Below are positions 17,245-26,947 of a DNA stretch of 64,000 bases, piece after piece. The position numbers and the translations under genes were made by a program. The notes under the pieces were generated by a model that saw only the letters and a program-made list of their open reading frames with translations, made no database searches and was not told the DNA's origin. The stretch's first letter is position 1. Every line of letters starts with the position of its first letter. The DNA is taken from IMG/VR virus record IMGVR_UViG_3300036795_000108, positions 23,222 through 87,221 of that record; one strand, given 5' to 3'. This DNA comes from a virus.

Positions 17245-19325
17245 CAGCCCCGAGTGACCTTCCGGATCTCCACGCGCTGATCCAGCAGCGCAACGGACCC
17301 AACGTCACGGGAGCCCTGATGCCCCACGTAGTCGCGGACCAGCGCAGCCTCGATCCGGTCGATCTGGATGTTGCCCGACCCGGCCGAACGGTACCCCGTC
17401 ACCGTCAACGTCGGGTTGACAGCCGAGGCGGTGACCTCGCCAAGATCGATCCAGGTCCATGCCGTTGCCGTGCTCGTCAGAATGCTCGACGCGTTCGTGC
17501 CGAGATGCCACAGAAACGAGCCGGTCGCGCCCGAGGTGCCGACCTTCACACGCGCGGCCAGCCGGTACGTTCTCTGCGCGAGGAAAGTCGTCGCCTGGGT
17601 CAGCGTGACGTTCGTCGCAGCTGTCTGCGTGTCGGAAACCGCGAACCCGTTGGATGCGGTCGCGTCCGTCGTCTGGGCCGTCGTCCCCGACGCGTTACGG
17701 ATCGACTCGGCCTCCGCGACCTGCCCCGTCTGCAGCAGCGCGAAGTTCAAATGCGCGCTGAGATAGTCCGCCGGGTTATTGGTGCTGGCGGTCGCCTCGA
17801 TGAGGATCTCGTTTCCGGCCGAGGCGTAGAGCGGATATGCCTGCGACACGGCCGTGTAGGCGTTCGTCAGGACCGCGAGGTTGAGCTGATGGGTTCCGCC
17901 CTGCGGGATGACCGCCAGCCAGTTCTCGCCCGGGAAGTAGCCCGTCGCGCCGAGCACGGTGCCCGTCACAAACGGAGAGGTGCTCGACCCCGACGCGCTC
18001 GACAGGAACGCCACGCCGCCCGTCGTGGAGGTGCCCTCGTTCTTCATGGCGCTGGTGTTCGTCGCGCCGGCGGCCATCTGGACGATCAGCCACGTAGCAC
18101 TCGTCGCGTTGGAGTACACCTCGAAGCGTGGCCCCAGCCAGCCGCGCTGCAAGGTGATGTAAACCCGGTCGCGTGTCCCGGTCGCCGGGATTCCCAGCAC
18201 CACTTGGATGACCGCCCGGTCCGGCGTGTACTCCGCGACCGTCGCTGAGATCAACGTCGTATCGGCACCCGCCGCCAGCGTGTTGCGCACACCCACCTTG
18301 CACTGCTCTACGTACGCGGAGGTCGCTGCGTCCCACGCATCCACGATCAGCCCGGCAGCCGCGGTCCCCGACGTGTCATAGCGGACTCGGCACACGCCGT
18401 TTGCGATCACCGGAGCGTCCATCGCCTGACCCGCCGTCAGCCAGTTATAGGGGTAGTCCGAGCCGTAGATCTCCTCCCAGCCATAGGAGGTCTGAAGCGC
18501 ACTCGTCCCCGGGAACGGCGCCACGTCATACGCGCCGCCCGTGCCGAACGGCCCGAACTGCCCGCGGCGATCCCAGATCACCACATCCCCAAGGTTGAAG
18601 TTCGCCTCCGCGCGCTCCCAGCTCACAACATCGCCGTTGACGACGTTAGCCGAGCCGCTGCCGAACGGCTGACCGTAGCTCGACCGTGCGTTGCCGATCG
18701 GGATCAACCCATCCGCGCTCGGCCGCGGCGTCACGCTCACTGACATCGGCACATCCAGTATCGACGGGTCCGTCGCGCCAACCGGCAGGGCGATCAGCGG
18801 GACGGCCGTCAAGCCGGCGAACAGCGCAGCCGTGTTGACCTGCTGGCCGAGATAGTCAATCGGGGAGGTCGTCAACCGCAGGTCGGTGATATCGATCCGA
18901 TAGGCGTCACGGTGCGTGTTGAGCGCCGCGACCCGGTAGGCGCTATCCAGGGTCAACGTGAACTCCCCCAGTGTCGGACCGCCGTCAGCATCCGCCAACG
19001 TGCCGGTACCGATCACCATCCACCCGTTGCGCTCCGGATCGAAGATGAACCGGACGTAGAGCCCGTTCAGCCGGTAGGTCGCGTTCTGCATCATCGACCG
19101 CATCTGCCGGCGCATCCTCATCCCCGTCGTGTACGGGTTCGCGTCACCCGTCGTCCCGTGGATCGGGAACGTCAGCGTGAAGCCCTTCACTTTGCGCATC
19201 CCGACAGCGGTCGAATCGCCCGTCGTCGTAACATCCGAGCCGAGCGCCTCCGAGATGTTTGTCTCCACGGTCGGCAGCCCGAGCCGACCAATCCAAAGGT
19301 CACGTATGGGTGTGTACGGACTCAT
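17244..19325 (-). CDS. minor tail protein (distal tail-like)
   Basis: A 693-aa protein starting MSPYTPIRDLWIGRLGLPTV, ATGA-coupled to the tape measure. It is rich in beta-strand patterns with Thr/Ala/Gly and contains MRRQMRSMMQNATYRLNGLY and VRFIFDPERNGWMVIGTGT, reminiscent of distal-tail or adsorption-apparatus proteins that follow the tape measure. The rest looks like carbohydrate-binding beta-sandwiches (AGLIVDAWDAATSAYVEQCK). No enzymatic motif recognised. Confidence 0.6.
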   Translation of the reverse strand: MSPYTPIRDLWIGRLGLPTVETNISEALGSDVTTTGDSTAVGMRKVKGFTLTFPIHGTTGDANPYTTGMRMRRQMRSMMQNATYRLNGLYVRFIFDPERNGWMVIGTGTLADADGGPTLGEFTLTLDSAYRVAALNTHRDAYRIDITDLRLTTSPIDYLGQQVNTAALFAGLTAVPLIALPVGATDPSILDVPMSVSVTPRPSADGLIPIGNARSSYGQPFGSGSANVVNGDVVSWERAEANFNLGDVVIWDRRGQFGPFGTGGAYDVAPFPGTSALQTSYGWEEIYGSDYPYNWLTAGQAMDAPVIANGVCRVRYDTSGTAAAGLIVDAWDAATSAYVEQCKVGVRNTLAAGADTTLISATVAEYTPDRAVIQVVLGIPATGTRDRVYITLQRGWLGPRFEVYSNATSATWLIVQMAAGATNTSAMKNEGTSTTGGVAFLSSASGSSTSPFVTGTVLGATGYFPGENWLAVIPQGGTHQLNLAVLTNAYTAVSQAYPLYASAGNEILIEATASTNNPADYLSAHLNFALLQTGQVAEAESIRNASGTTAQTTDATASNGFAVSDTQTAATNVTLTQATTFLAQRTYRLAARVKVGTSGATGSFLWHLGTNASSILTSTATAWTWIDLGEVTASAVNPTLTVTGYRSAGSGNIQIDRIEAALVRDYVGHQGSRDVGSVALLDQRVEIRKVTRG

Positions 19326-22300
19326 GTGCCGTTCAAGAGCCCGGCGAGATCGGTGTACGTGTCACTCTCGAAGCTCACACCCAACTGTCCTGAGAGTGCC
19401 GAAGTGTTCTCTGCGGTGCTCTGCGTATTCGCCTGGATCGCCTGCTGGGCGTCAAGCTGAGCGGAAAGGATATCGTTTTGCTGCCCTCCGATCGCCTCCG
19501 CGATCTGCGTCGCGAGATCGGTGTCGCCGACGGACTCCGCGGCCTTCTGCTGGTTTTGCAATGCGACAAGCTGGGCCTGTAGCGCCGGGATGACCGTCTG
19601 ATTGATGTAGTCCGCGTACTGCGCCTCCGCGCCCGGGGTGTTCTGCGTATTCGCGAGCTGCTGCTGCAGTTGGATCGTCTGCTCGCCGGTGGCCGCCATC
19701 GTCGAAGCGTGCGTCGCCGCGTCCAATGCCGTCTGGGCCTGGCCCTCCACGCCGGTGCGGATCGCCTGCAGAGCCTCAAGAGAATCCTGCTGGTAGGTCC
19801 CCTGCGCGCCCTGGATCGACTCTGCGATCTGATCCGCGAGGGTTTGATCGCCGACCGATAGGGCCGCCTGCTGCTGGGACTGCAACGCCGAGATGAGCCC
19901 CGCCTGCTGGCTCGCTTGGTTCTGATAGCTCGCGGCGAGCTGCTGCCCACCCGCGACCGTCTGCGTGAGATCCTGAGCGCCGCCGAGGCCCTGTAGCTGC
20001 TGCTGAAGGTTGCTCGTCGCCCCCGACGCCATGTTCACGCCGTGCTGCGCCATGTCGGTCAACGCCTGGGCCTGACCCTCGACCCCGGCCTTGATCGCCT
20101 CCGTCGCGCTGAGCAACGCCTGCTGATAGTCGCCTTGGGCTGACTGGATCGACTCCGCGATCTGCTGCGCCAACGGCTGATCTCCGACCTTCTGAGCGGT
20201 CGCCTCCTGGCTGGTCAGGGCTGCGATCTGTCCTTGGATCGCGCCGGCCTGCTGCTGGTAGCTGGCCGCCAGCGCCTGCCCGCCCGCGACCGTCTGATCC
20301 GCCGTCGTGCGCCCACCCAGCGCTGCGGTGCCCTGCAACTGGGTTTGGAGCATCGACGTGGCGCCGGCCGCCATCGTCGCACCGTGCGTCGCGGTGTCCG
20401 CGGCCTGCTGAGCGGCTGTCTCAAGCGCCGTGACTCTCGCCTGCGCCGCGTTGCCCAACGCCGTGTCGAGGCCCTGCATCGCCGTCTGAAGCTGGCCCTT
20501 GAGTTCCTTCGCGCTGCTCTTGTCACCCGCCTTCACCGCGGCCTTATACGCCGTCTCGAGCTTCGAGACGACATCCCGCATCGTCTTCACCGACGCGTCG
20601 GCGTACCCCTCCAGCATCTTGGTGCCCTTCGCGGACTCCGCCGAGATGTCCTTGCGGTTCATCAGGTTCGTCAACGCCGTCTGGCCGTTCTGGACCGCCT
20701 GGGTCTCGTTCTGCGCCGCCATGACGATCGCGCCGACCCGGGCGCCCATCGCCGCGCTGGTGAGCTTCAGCGCCTGCTGGAGCCGGTCGACCTCCTGCTT
20801 ATCCGACGCGGACTCCTTGCCCTTCTGCAACAGCGTGATCTCGCTCTGGATCTGCTGGCGAGTCGCGAGCAGCCGCCCGTAGCTGATCGTGCCCGCACTG
20901 TTCAGCGCCGCCGACAGGCTCGTCATCGCCTTCGCGATGTTCCGGTTCTTCCCGCCGGCCGCGAGTCCCTTCAGCGCTGTCTGGACCTGCTCGGTCGTCT
21001 GAGCGACCGCCTGCCTGGTCGCGTTGATCCCCAACGTGACGATCGTCGTCTCCATCGACTGCACGACCGCCGCGAGGCTCTGAGTGCCGCTCGTGGATGT
21101 CGGCATCTGGAAGTTCGCTGGGGTGATCGCGAACTGCGAGCGCTGCTGCTTGGGGAGCCCGGTCAGATAACGGTTGCCCGAGAGCAGGCCCGTCCCGGAT
21201 GTGCGCCTGACCGGACCGCCCGTCCGGTAGCCCATCGCCCGCAGTTTCGGTGAACTCGGCTCGCGATAGCCCGGCTGGCCCTTCCCCCACGAACCCGTAT
21301 CCCACTGCGTCTGACCGTTCGCCATCCGCGTGCCCGCCGCCACAAAGCCACCGCCGCGGAACCCCGCCGGGTGACGCCTGATCGGGAAGCTCTCTGACCA
21401 GTTTGAGTCAAAGTGCGGGCCCTTGCCCGGGTAGGACGACTCCATGTACTTCTGGAAGAAGTGCATCATCGTGTGAGCAGCCTGGCCCTGATAGCCCGCG
21501 GGGCGCGTGCCGACCGTGATGTACTTGCCATCGCCGGGCACCCCGTAGGTCGCTGTCTGGCTGGTCGTCCACGGCGACGCGACCGGCGGCAGGACACCCC
21601 GGCCCCCCACGTTGATCAGGTCGCTGACCGTCGCCGAACAGTCCAACGCTCGCGACGCGGCGTTCGGCGGACGACCGTCCGCAGATCCCCCCGCCTTCAC
21701 ATACGGCAGGCCGTTGATCCGGTTCGCCTCCCGGTACATGCTTGCCCGCAACGCCCCCAACTTCGACGCCGCCGGAGTGCTGCCGCGCACGCCCACCCCC
21801 ACGCCACCCGAACGCGCGTTCTCGCTGATCGTTTTCGTAACCGTCTCGAGCTGCGCGCCCTGGATCGCCTCGCGTAGAAGCTGCCCGGTCGACAGGCCCG
21901 ACCCGGCGATCGCATAGTCCATCGCCTGCTGAAACGCATCCCCGCTGATCCCCGGACCGCGCGGCACCTGATGCGACACCGTGCGCTCGCCGCTGCCACC
22001 CGACTTCGACGCGACCTGCACCGCACCCGCCGAATAGCCGATCGCGCGCGCTAACGCCGGATGCAACCCCACCTTCACCGACTTATTGCCCTTCACGCCC
22101 GAGCCGATATCGGACTTATAGCCCTCCGCGTAGTGCGTGCCGCCGCCCGGCTTGCGGAAGTACAGATCCGAGCCGTAGCGCATCCCCGTCTGTGTCGCCG
22201 ACACGCCCAGCACGCCCGACAGGTCCGGCCGCAAGCCCTTGTTCGCGCCCGCCTCCAGGTACTCCGAGAACGACATGCCCGCGTGGTAGTTCGCGGCGCC

Positions 22301-25300
22301 GCCCGCCTGCGCAGCCAAACCATGCTGGTCGATCGCCGCGCCGACCGACAGCCACGTCAGACCACTGATCGAACGCCGCGCCTCCTGACGCTTGGTCTTG
22401 GCCTTGCGTGCCGCCTCGTCATGCTTGGTCTTCGAGGTCTTCCCGGCCTCGTAGTTGGCCTCCTGCGCCTTGTACGCCTGATAGCTGACCACCGGGTATG
22501 TCCTGCCGTTGAACGTGTAGGACTTCGCGCCCTGATAGCCCGGGCCCCAGTACATCTCATAGGTCGACGTCGACCCGGGGATCAGCACCGGCCCTTCCAA
22601 ACCCGTCGGCTTGCTAGACGCCGACGACGAGGATGTCTTGTCATGGTGGGTGTAGCTCTGCTGCGCCTGCTTGACACCCGTGATCGCGTCCCCAAGAGCA
22701 CCGCCGTTCTGGAAACGCCGGATGAAGCCACCCCCGCGGTAGCCCTGCGCAAACGCGGCCTCTGCGCCCGCCACCCGGTTCGCCGCCGCTGGGATCCCCG
22801 GCTTCTCGAAGTTGTTCATCAACCACAACGCCGCCGCGCTCGGGGTCCGCTGACTGTTCATCTCCGACACGCCCACACGGCCGATGTCCGCCGTCAGCAG
22901 CGACGCCTGCGTCGGGATCGCCTGCCACGGAACGTGATGCTGCTGCGCATAGCTGAACAGCTTCGAGCCCGGCGTCCACTGCCACAAGCCGGCCGCCCCG
23001 CCGCCACTGATCGCCGGATGAAGCGAAGACTCCTGCACCGCATTGCCGATCGCGCCCGCAATCGCGACCTTGTCCCACCCACCGGCATGCAAGGACTGGG
23101 CGATCTGATCCGACACCGGACCCTTGACCGACACGCCTAGGATCGACGCGCCCGCCTTGCCGTTCCGCATCCCCTCGAGCTGCGCGATCATCCGGTTCGC
23201 GGCCTTCGTCTCGGTATTCAACGCCGCCTGCCCCTCGCGCACAATCGTCCCGCTCGCCTCGATCACCGGCGCCTTGATCCTGTCCACAAACCCACCGTCG
23301 GCGAAGTGCGGCATCTGCTGGGAGGCGATCGCGCCGAGCAGCCCCGGCGCGGCGTGCTCCATCATCTGCTGGCCGTGCCCGGTCATGACGAACTCGTTAC
23401 CGGCCGCGAGAATCGGTGTGCTGTCGCTATACGGGTCGCCCGGCACCCAGCCACCGAAGTTCTTCGCGATCCCACGGATCGTCGCCTTGTTCTGCCCGCC
23501 CCCCGTAGCGACCGTCGGCTGGCCGATCAGCTTCGTAGAGCCGAACGCCTTCAGCGTCGCATTCAACTCCTGGGTGAGCAGCTTGTTGCCCTGCTGAACG
23601 GAGATGACGCCCGAACTCATCGCCTTGCTGACATTCGCGGCATACTGCGACCAGTTCTGGTTGGCGTCCTGCATCGCCGAGAGACTGCCGCTCTGGATCG
23701 CCTTGGTCTGTGACTGCTGCTGGCTCGTCACAGCCGTCGTCATCTGCTGGAAGTAGTTCTGGGTCAGCGTCTGAAGCTGGCCGTACTGGGTAGACGCGAT
23801 CTGCTTTTGCTTGGCGGTGCCATCCGACATCACGTCCTTGAGCTGGCTCATCGCCGCGCTGAGGTCACTCACCATGCCGCCGCCCGTCTTCTTGGCGATC
23901 ACGCGGATCGACGGGAACTCCGTCTCCAGGTTCCCGACGGCGGTGCCCAGGTTCTTCTGGGCCGACTGCAATCTGAACGAGGACGCGAGATCGCTCGCCG
24001 TGTCCTCCCCCTGCTTGCGCAGATAGTTGTGCAGGCCCGGGAACTGCTTCTCCATCGAAGCGATCATGCTCGACACCGCGCCCGCCGGGAGCTTGCCCTT
24101 GGCCTCCAAGCCGGCCGAGAGTTGCAGCATCGCCTGGCCCGCAGCGTCGCGCAGTGACGGCGCCGAGTTGTTGAACTGCGCGACCCAGTCCGTGACCATG
24201 CCCTTCGCGTCGGGCAACTGGATCTGAGAGAGCTGCTGCGTGAACTTCGACACGTCCGCGCCCTGCAGATCACCCGCCGCCTTGCTCGCCGCCGAAGACA
24301 TCGCCTGCAGTTGCCCGATCTGCTTCGAGAAGTCCGGGCCCTTCTCCGTAACCGCACCGAAACGACCCATGACCGTCGTCGTCGTCTGGCCCATCTTGGT
24401 GAAATGCGACGCGACGTCGTCAGCCTGCTTGCTGAGCTTCTGCAACGCCGCGACATTCCCCGAACTGGCGGCCTGCTTGATCTGGTTCTGAAGACCCGCG
24501 ACCTGCTTGTCCTGCGCGGACGGCTGGTTCAACAGCGACTCGATTCCCTTCGCCGCCGCACCCACGCCGGCGCCGACCGCCGCCCCGACGCCCGTGCCGA
24601 GCACCGGCACGACCGAGCCGATACCAGCACCAATGCCGGCGCCCGTCCCGATCGCCTTGCCCCAGCTCTTGCCCTGCTGGCCGAACAGACCGCCAACCGC
24701 TCCACCCCCCATGTTGCCGAGCAGACCACCCACGCCCGCCGCCATCCCACCGGAGAGCAATGTCGTGCCCATCGACGCGGCGCCCTCCGCGCCGAACAAC
24801 GCGCCCAGCAGACCATCCGAGGACGCCGCGGTCTGCGTGCTGCGCGCCAACGTATCCGCGTCCGTCGCGTCGCCCATCACCCCAGCCGTCCCAGCCTCCA
24901 GATTCGATGCGGTCTTCGCAGCCGCGCTCTCCCCAGAAAGACGCAGCCGGGGGGGCCCACCCCCCAATGCCGCCGCGTCGCCCTCAGCGCCCGCTACGGC
25001 GCCCTCAGCGCCACTTGCGCCCTCCACCGCGTCAAGGCGGCCGTACTGGTCGATCAGCTTGTTCAGCGCCGCGGTCTGCGCCTCGATCTGAGTGGTCTGC
25101 AACTTCATGGCGTCCGCCGCCTTCTCAGACTCCGACGGCTGCTCGGTAAACAGCTTGTTCACCGACGCCAACGGCGTCCTCAGACCCTTTAGCGCCTCCT
25201 GGATCACCACCCAGTCGGACTTGGCGCCACGCACCGCACTACCGATCCCACGCAGCGTCTTGGAGAGCAGGATCAGCCCGGTGACCGCACCCGCGCCGAT

Positions 25301-26947
25301 CAGCAGCGCATGCAACGCCGTCCTGTTCTGCTTGAAGAAATCGATCGTGTCATGCGCCGCGCTCGCCGCGCCCTTCAACGCCGGGATGATGTACTTCATC
25401 AGCGCCGCGCCCGTCGTCAACGCGCCACTCGCGAACTTCAGCAGCGTCGGCGCCATCTGCTCAGAGAACTGAAACTCAAGCCCCTGGGTTTGGAGTGACA
25501 GATTCTCCTGCTGCTTCTGCAGCTTCGCCGTGGCCGCGGCCGCCGGACCGCTCATCGTCAACCCGTAGGACTGAGCCTTCTTCGCAGCGCCATCGAACTC
25601 CTTCGAGCCACCCGCCAAGATCTCCGAGAGGGAACTGTAGGACCGGCCGAACAGCGTGCTCTCAATCGTCGTCTTCTCCGTACCCGCGCGCATCTTGTCG
25701 AGCTTGTCGCTCACAGTGTCAAACAGCGCGCCGGTGTTATGCGCGTCGGCCTGAACCGTCTTCTGAGAGATGCCGAGTTCCTGATACGCCTTCGAGGCAG
25801 TCAGCGTCGAGGATGTCGACTTATCCAGCAGGTCGCTGCTGATCGTCACCGCCGCCGTGCTGCCCGTCGGCAGCCGCGACACGCGAGACTGGACGACACC
25901 CTCCAACGACGGCAGGTTCTGCGCGCCCTTCTTGAGCTGCTGATAGGTGATCCCCAGCCGGGCGAAATCCTGCTGCGCGGACTTCGTGCCATCCAACGCC
26001 GACTTCACCCGACCGCCCAGCTTCGACAATGCCGCCTTAGAAGACGAGTCGATCGTGCCCATCGACTTGCTCGACGCCACCCCAAGATCACGCATCGCGG
26101 TCGTCAACTGCTCCGCAGACACCCCGCGCGACTGCGCGACCGCGATCCAAGACGCAGCCTGCTTCTGATCCAAGCCCGTGATCGCCGTAAGCTGCTGAGT
26201 CTCCTCGGTCAACTGCTTAGTGCTACTCAGCGCCGCCTTGATCCCCTCCGTCGAGATGAACCCAAGCGCCGCGCCAGCGATGCCGCTGCCCGCATAGCCG
26301 ACCACGCTCCGCGCGCGACCGCCGAGCCCCGCCGCGAGGCCGCGCTCAAGACCGTGGCCCTCCTCCTCCGCCTTAGACCCACCACGGCGCCCCGTACTCG
26401 TCGCCGACAAACCCACCGCCCGGCGCAGCCGGTTCCGTGCCTCGACCTGACGGTCGATCGCCGCGACCTCGTCATCCTGCTGCTTGACGATCACCGCACC
26501 CGCCTCCTGCGCCGTGATCTTCGTCTTCTCCATGATGTCGATGATCGACTGGTAGGACACATGCTGTTTACGCAGCGCCTCGATCACCTCCAACGTCGTC
26601 TTGGAGACCTGCGCACCCATCTCCGCCTGGGCCTTGTCGACCTTCATAGCCGCCGACGTCGCCAGCCTCTCGTTCTCCTGCCACGCCGCGCTGACCCTCG
26701 CTACCGCCACGCGGGTCTTCGCCGCAGAATCCGCGACCCTCGCCTGCGACGTCGAAACCGTCGTCGCTGCCTTAGTCGCCGCCGCGCCCTGGCCAGTCAA
26801 CGCCGTCGCGGTCTGCTTGACGCTGTCGCGGAACTTCTGATCCAACGCGACCGCCTGCGTCAAACCCTGATCTGAGAACGTCAGCGCATAGTCAGCCCGG
26901 ACGACCGGGCCAGCAATCCCCCCCGCGCCCGGAGCGCCGATACTCAC
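19322..26947 (-). CDS. tape measure protein with tail lysozyme and NlpC/P60-like domains
   Basis: A 2541-aa protein from GTG 26947, overlapping the chaperone frameshift product (GTGA). N-terminal 500 residues are helical (TMP core); about residues 716-810 form a Gly-zipper hydrophobic stretch (GVGGLLGNMGGGAVGGLFGQ). About residues 1282-1402 match phage tail lysozyme (AIAGAIGNAVQESSLHP, AAGLWQWTPGSKL). About residues 1730-1830 carry a C40-like peptidase (LDCSATVSDLINVGG, later HTMMHFF). Three imperfect 110-residue repeats end the protein. At roughly 0.15 nm per residue the tail would be near 380 nm, though the enzyme domains make this an upper estimate. Confidence 0.9.
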   Translation of the reverse strand: MSIGAPGAGGIAGPVVRADYALTFSDQGLTQAVALDQKFRDSVKQTATALTGQGAAATKAATTVSTSQARVADSAAKTRVAVARVSAAWQENERLATSAAMKVDKAQAEMGAQVSKTTLEVIEALRKQHVSYQSIIDIMEKTKITAQEAGAVIVKQQDDEVAAIDRQVEARNRLRRAVGLSATSTGRRGGSKAEEEGHGLERGLAAGLGGRARSVVGYAGSGIAGAALGFISTEGIKAALSSTKQLTEETQQLTAITGLDQKQAASWIAVAQSRGVSAEQLTTAMRDLGVASSKSMGTIDSSSKAALSKLGGRVKSALDGTKSAQQDFARLGITYQQLKKGAQNLPSLEGVVQSRVSRLPTGSTAAVTISSDLLDKSTSSTLTASKAYQELGISQKTVQADAHNTGALFDTVSDKLDKMRAGTEKTTIESTLFGRSYSSLSEILAGGSKEFDGAAKKAQSYGLTMSGPAAAATAKLQKQQENLSLQTQGLEFQFSEQMAPTLLKFASGALTTGAALMKYIIPALKGAASAAHDTIDFFKQNRTALHALLIGAGAVTGLILLSKTLRGIGSAVRGAKSDWVVIQEALKGLRTPLASVNKLFTEQPSESEKAADAMKLQTTQIEAQTAALNKLIDQYGRLDAVEGASGAEGAVAGAEGDAAALGGGPPRLRLSGESAAAKTASNLEAGTAGVMGDATDADTLARSTQTAASSDGLLGALFGAEGAASMGTTLLSGGMAAGVGGLLGNMGGGAVGGLFGQQGKSWGKAIGTGAGIGAGIGSVVPVLGTGVGAAVGAGVGAAAKGIESLLNQPSAQDKQVAGLQNQIKQAASSGNVAALQKLSKQADDVASHFTKMGQTTTTVMGRFGAVTEKGPDFSKQIGQLQAMSSAASKAAGDLQGADVSKFTQQLSQIQLPDAKGMVTDWVAQFNNSAPSLRDAAGQAMLQLSAGLEAKGKLPAGAVSSMIASMEKQFPGLHNYLRKQGEDTASDLASSFRLQSAQKNLGTAVGNLETEFPSIRVIAKKTGGGMVSDLSAAMSQLKDVMSDGTAKQKQIASTQYGQLQTLTQNYFQQMTTAVTSQQQSQTKAIQSGSLSAMQDANQNWSQYAANVSKAMSSGVISVQQGNKLLTQELNATLKAFGSTKLIGQPTVATGGGQNKATIRGIAKNFGGWVPGDPYSDSTPILAAGNEFVMTGHGQQMMEHAAPGLLGAIASQQMPHFADGGFVDRIKAPVIEASGTIVREGQAALNTETKAANRMIAQLEGMRNGKAGASILGVSVKGPVSDQIAQSLHAGGWDKVAIAGAIGNAVQESSLHPAISGGGAAGLWQWTPGSKLFSYAQQHHVPWQAIPTQASLLTADIGRVGVSEMNSQRTPSAAALWLMNNFEKPGIPAAANRVAGAEAAFAQGYRGGGFIRRFQNGGALGDAITGVKQAQQSYTHHDKTSSSSASSKPTGLEGPVLIPGSTSTYEMYWGPGYQGAKSYTFNGRTYPVVSYQAYKAQEANYEAGKTSKTKHDEAARKAKTKRQEARRSISGLTWLSVGAAIDQHGLAAQAGGAANYHAGMSFSEYLEAGANKGLRPDLSGVLGVSATQTGMRYGSDLYFRKPGGGTHYAEGYKSDIGSGVKGNKSVKVGLHPALARAIGYSAGAVQVASKSGGSGERTVSHQVPRGPGISGDAFQQAMDYAIAGSGLSTGQLLREAIQGAQLETVTKTISENARSGGVGVGVRGSTPAASKLGALRASMYREANRINGLPYVKAGGSADGRPPNAASRALDCSATVSDLINVGGRGVLPPVASPWTTSQTATYGVPGDGKYITVGTRPAGYQGQAAHTMMHFFQKYMESSYPGKGPHFDSNWSESFPIRRHPAGFRGGGFVAAGTRMANGQTQWDTGSWGKGQPGYREPSSPKLRAMGYRTGGPVRRTSGTGLLSGNRYLTGLPKQQRSQFAITPANFQMPTSTSGTQSLAAVVQSMETTIVTLGINATRQAVAQTTEQVQTALKGLAAGGKNRNIAKAMTSLSAALNSAGTISYGRLLATRQQIQSEITLLQKGKESASDKQEVDRLQQALKLTSAAMGARVGAIVMAAQNETQAVQNGQTALTNLMNRKDISAESAKGTKMLEGYADASVKTMRDVVSKLETAYKAAVKAGDKSSAKELKGQLQTAMQGLDTALGNAAQARVTALETAAQQAADTATHGATMAAGATSMLQTQLQGTAALGGRTTADQTVAGGQALAASYQQQAGAIQGQIAALTSQEATAQKVGDQPLAQQIAESIQSAQGDYQQALLSATEAIKAGVEGQAQALTDMAQHGVNMASGATSNLQQQLQGLGGAQDLTQTVAGGQQLAASYQNQASQQAGLISALQSQQQAALSVGDQTLADQIAESIQGAQGTYQQDSLEALQAIRTGVEGQAQTALDAATHASTMAATGEQTIQLQQQLANTQNTPGAEAQYADYINQTVIPALQAQLVALQNQQKAAESVGDTDLATQIAEAIGGQQNDILSAQLDAQQAIQANTQSTAENTSALSGQLGVSFESDTYTDLAGLLNGT
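19400..20407 (-). repeat. three imperfect ~112-codon tandem repeats in the tape measure C-terminus
   Basis: Copies begin near 20407, 20073 and 19737. Shared features: H-(G/A)-x-(T/N)-M-A, LQxQLQ, AVAGG/TVAGGQxLAASYQ, QxxAxxVGDxxLAxQIAE(S/A)I, and EAIxxGVEGQA. The third copy is the most diverged. The spacing is close to 336 bp, a multiple of three. Confidence 0.75.

Noticed and set aside
25739-26875. 378-codon plus-strand frame opposite the tape measure
   Set aside because: Arg-dominated shadow without recognisable domains.
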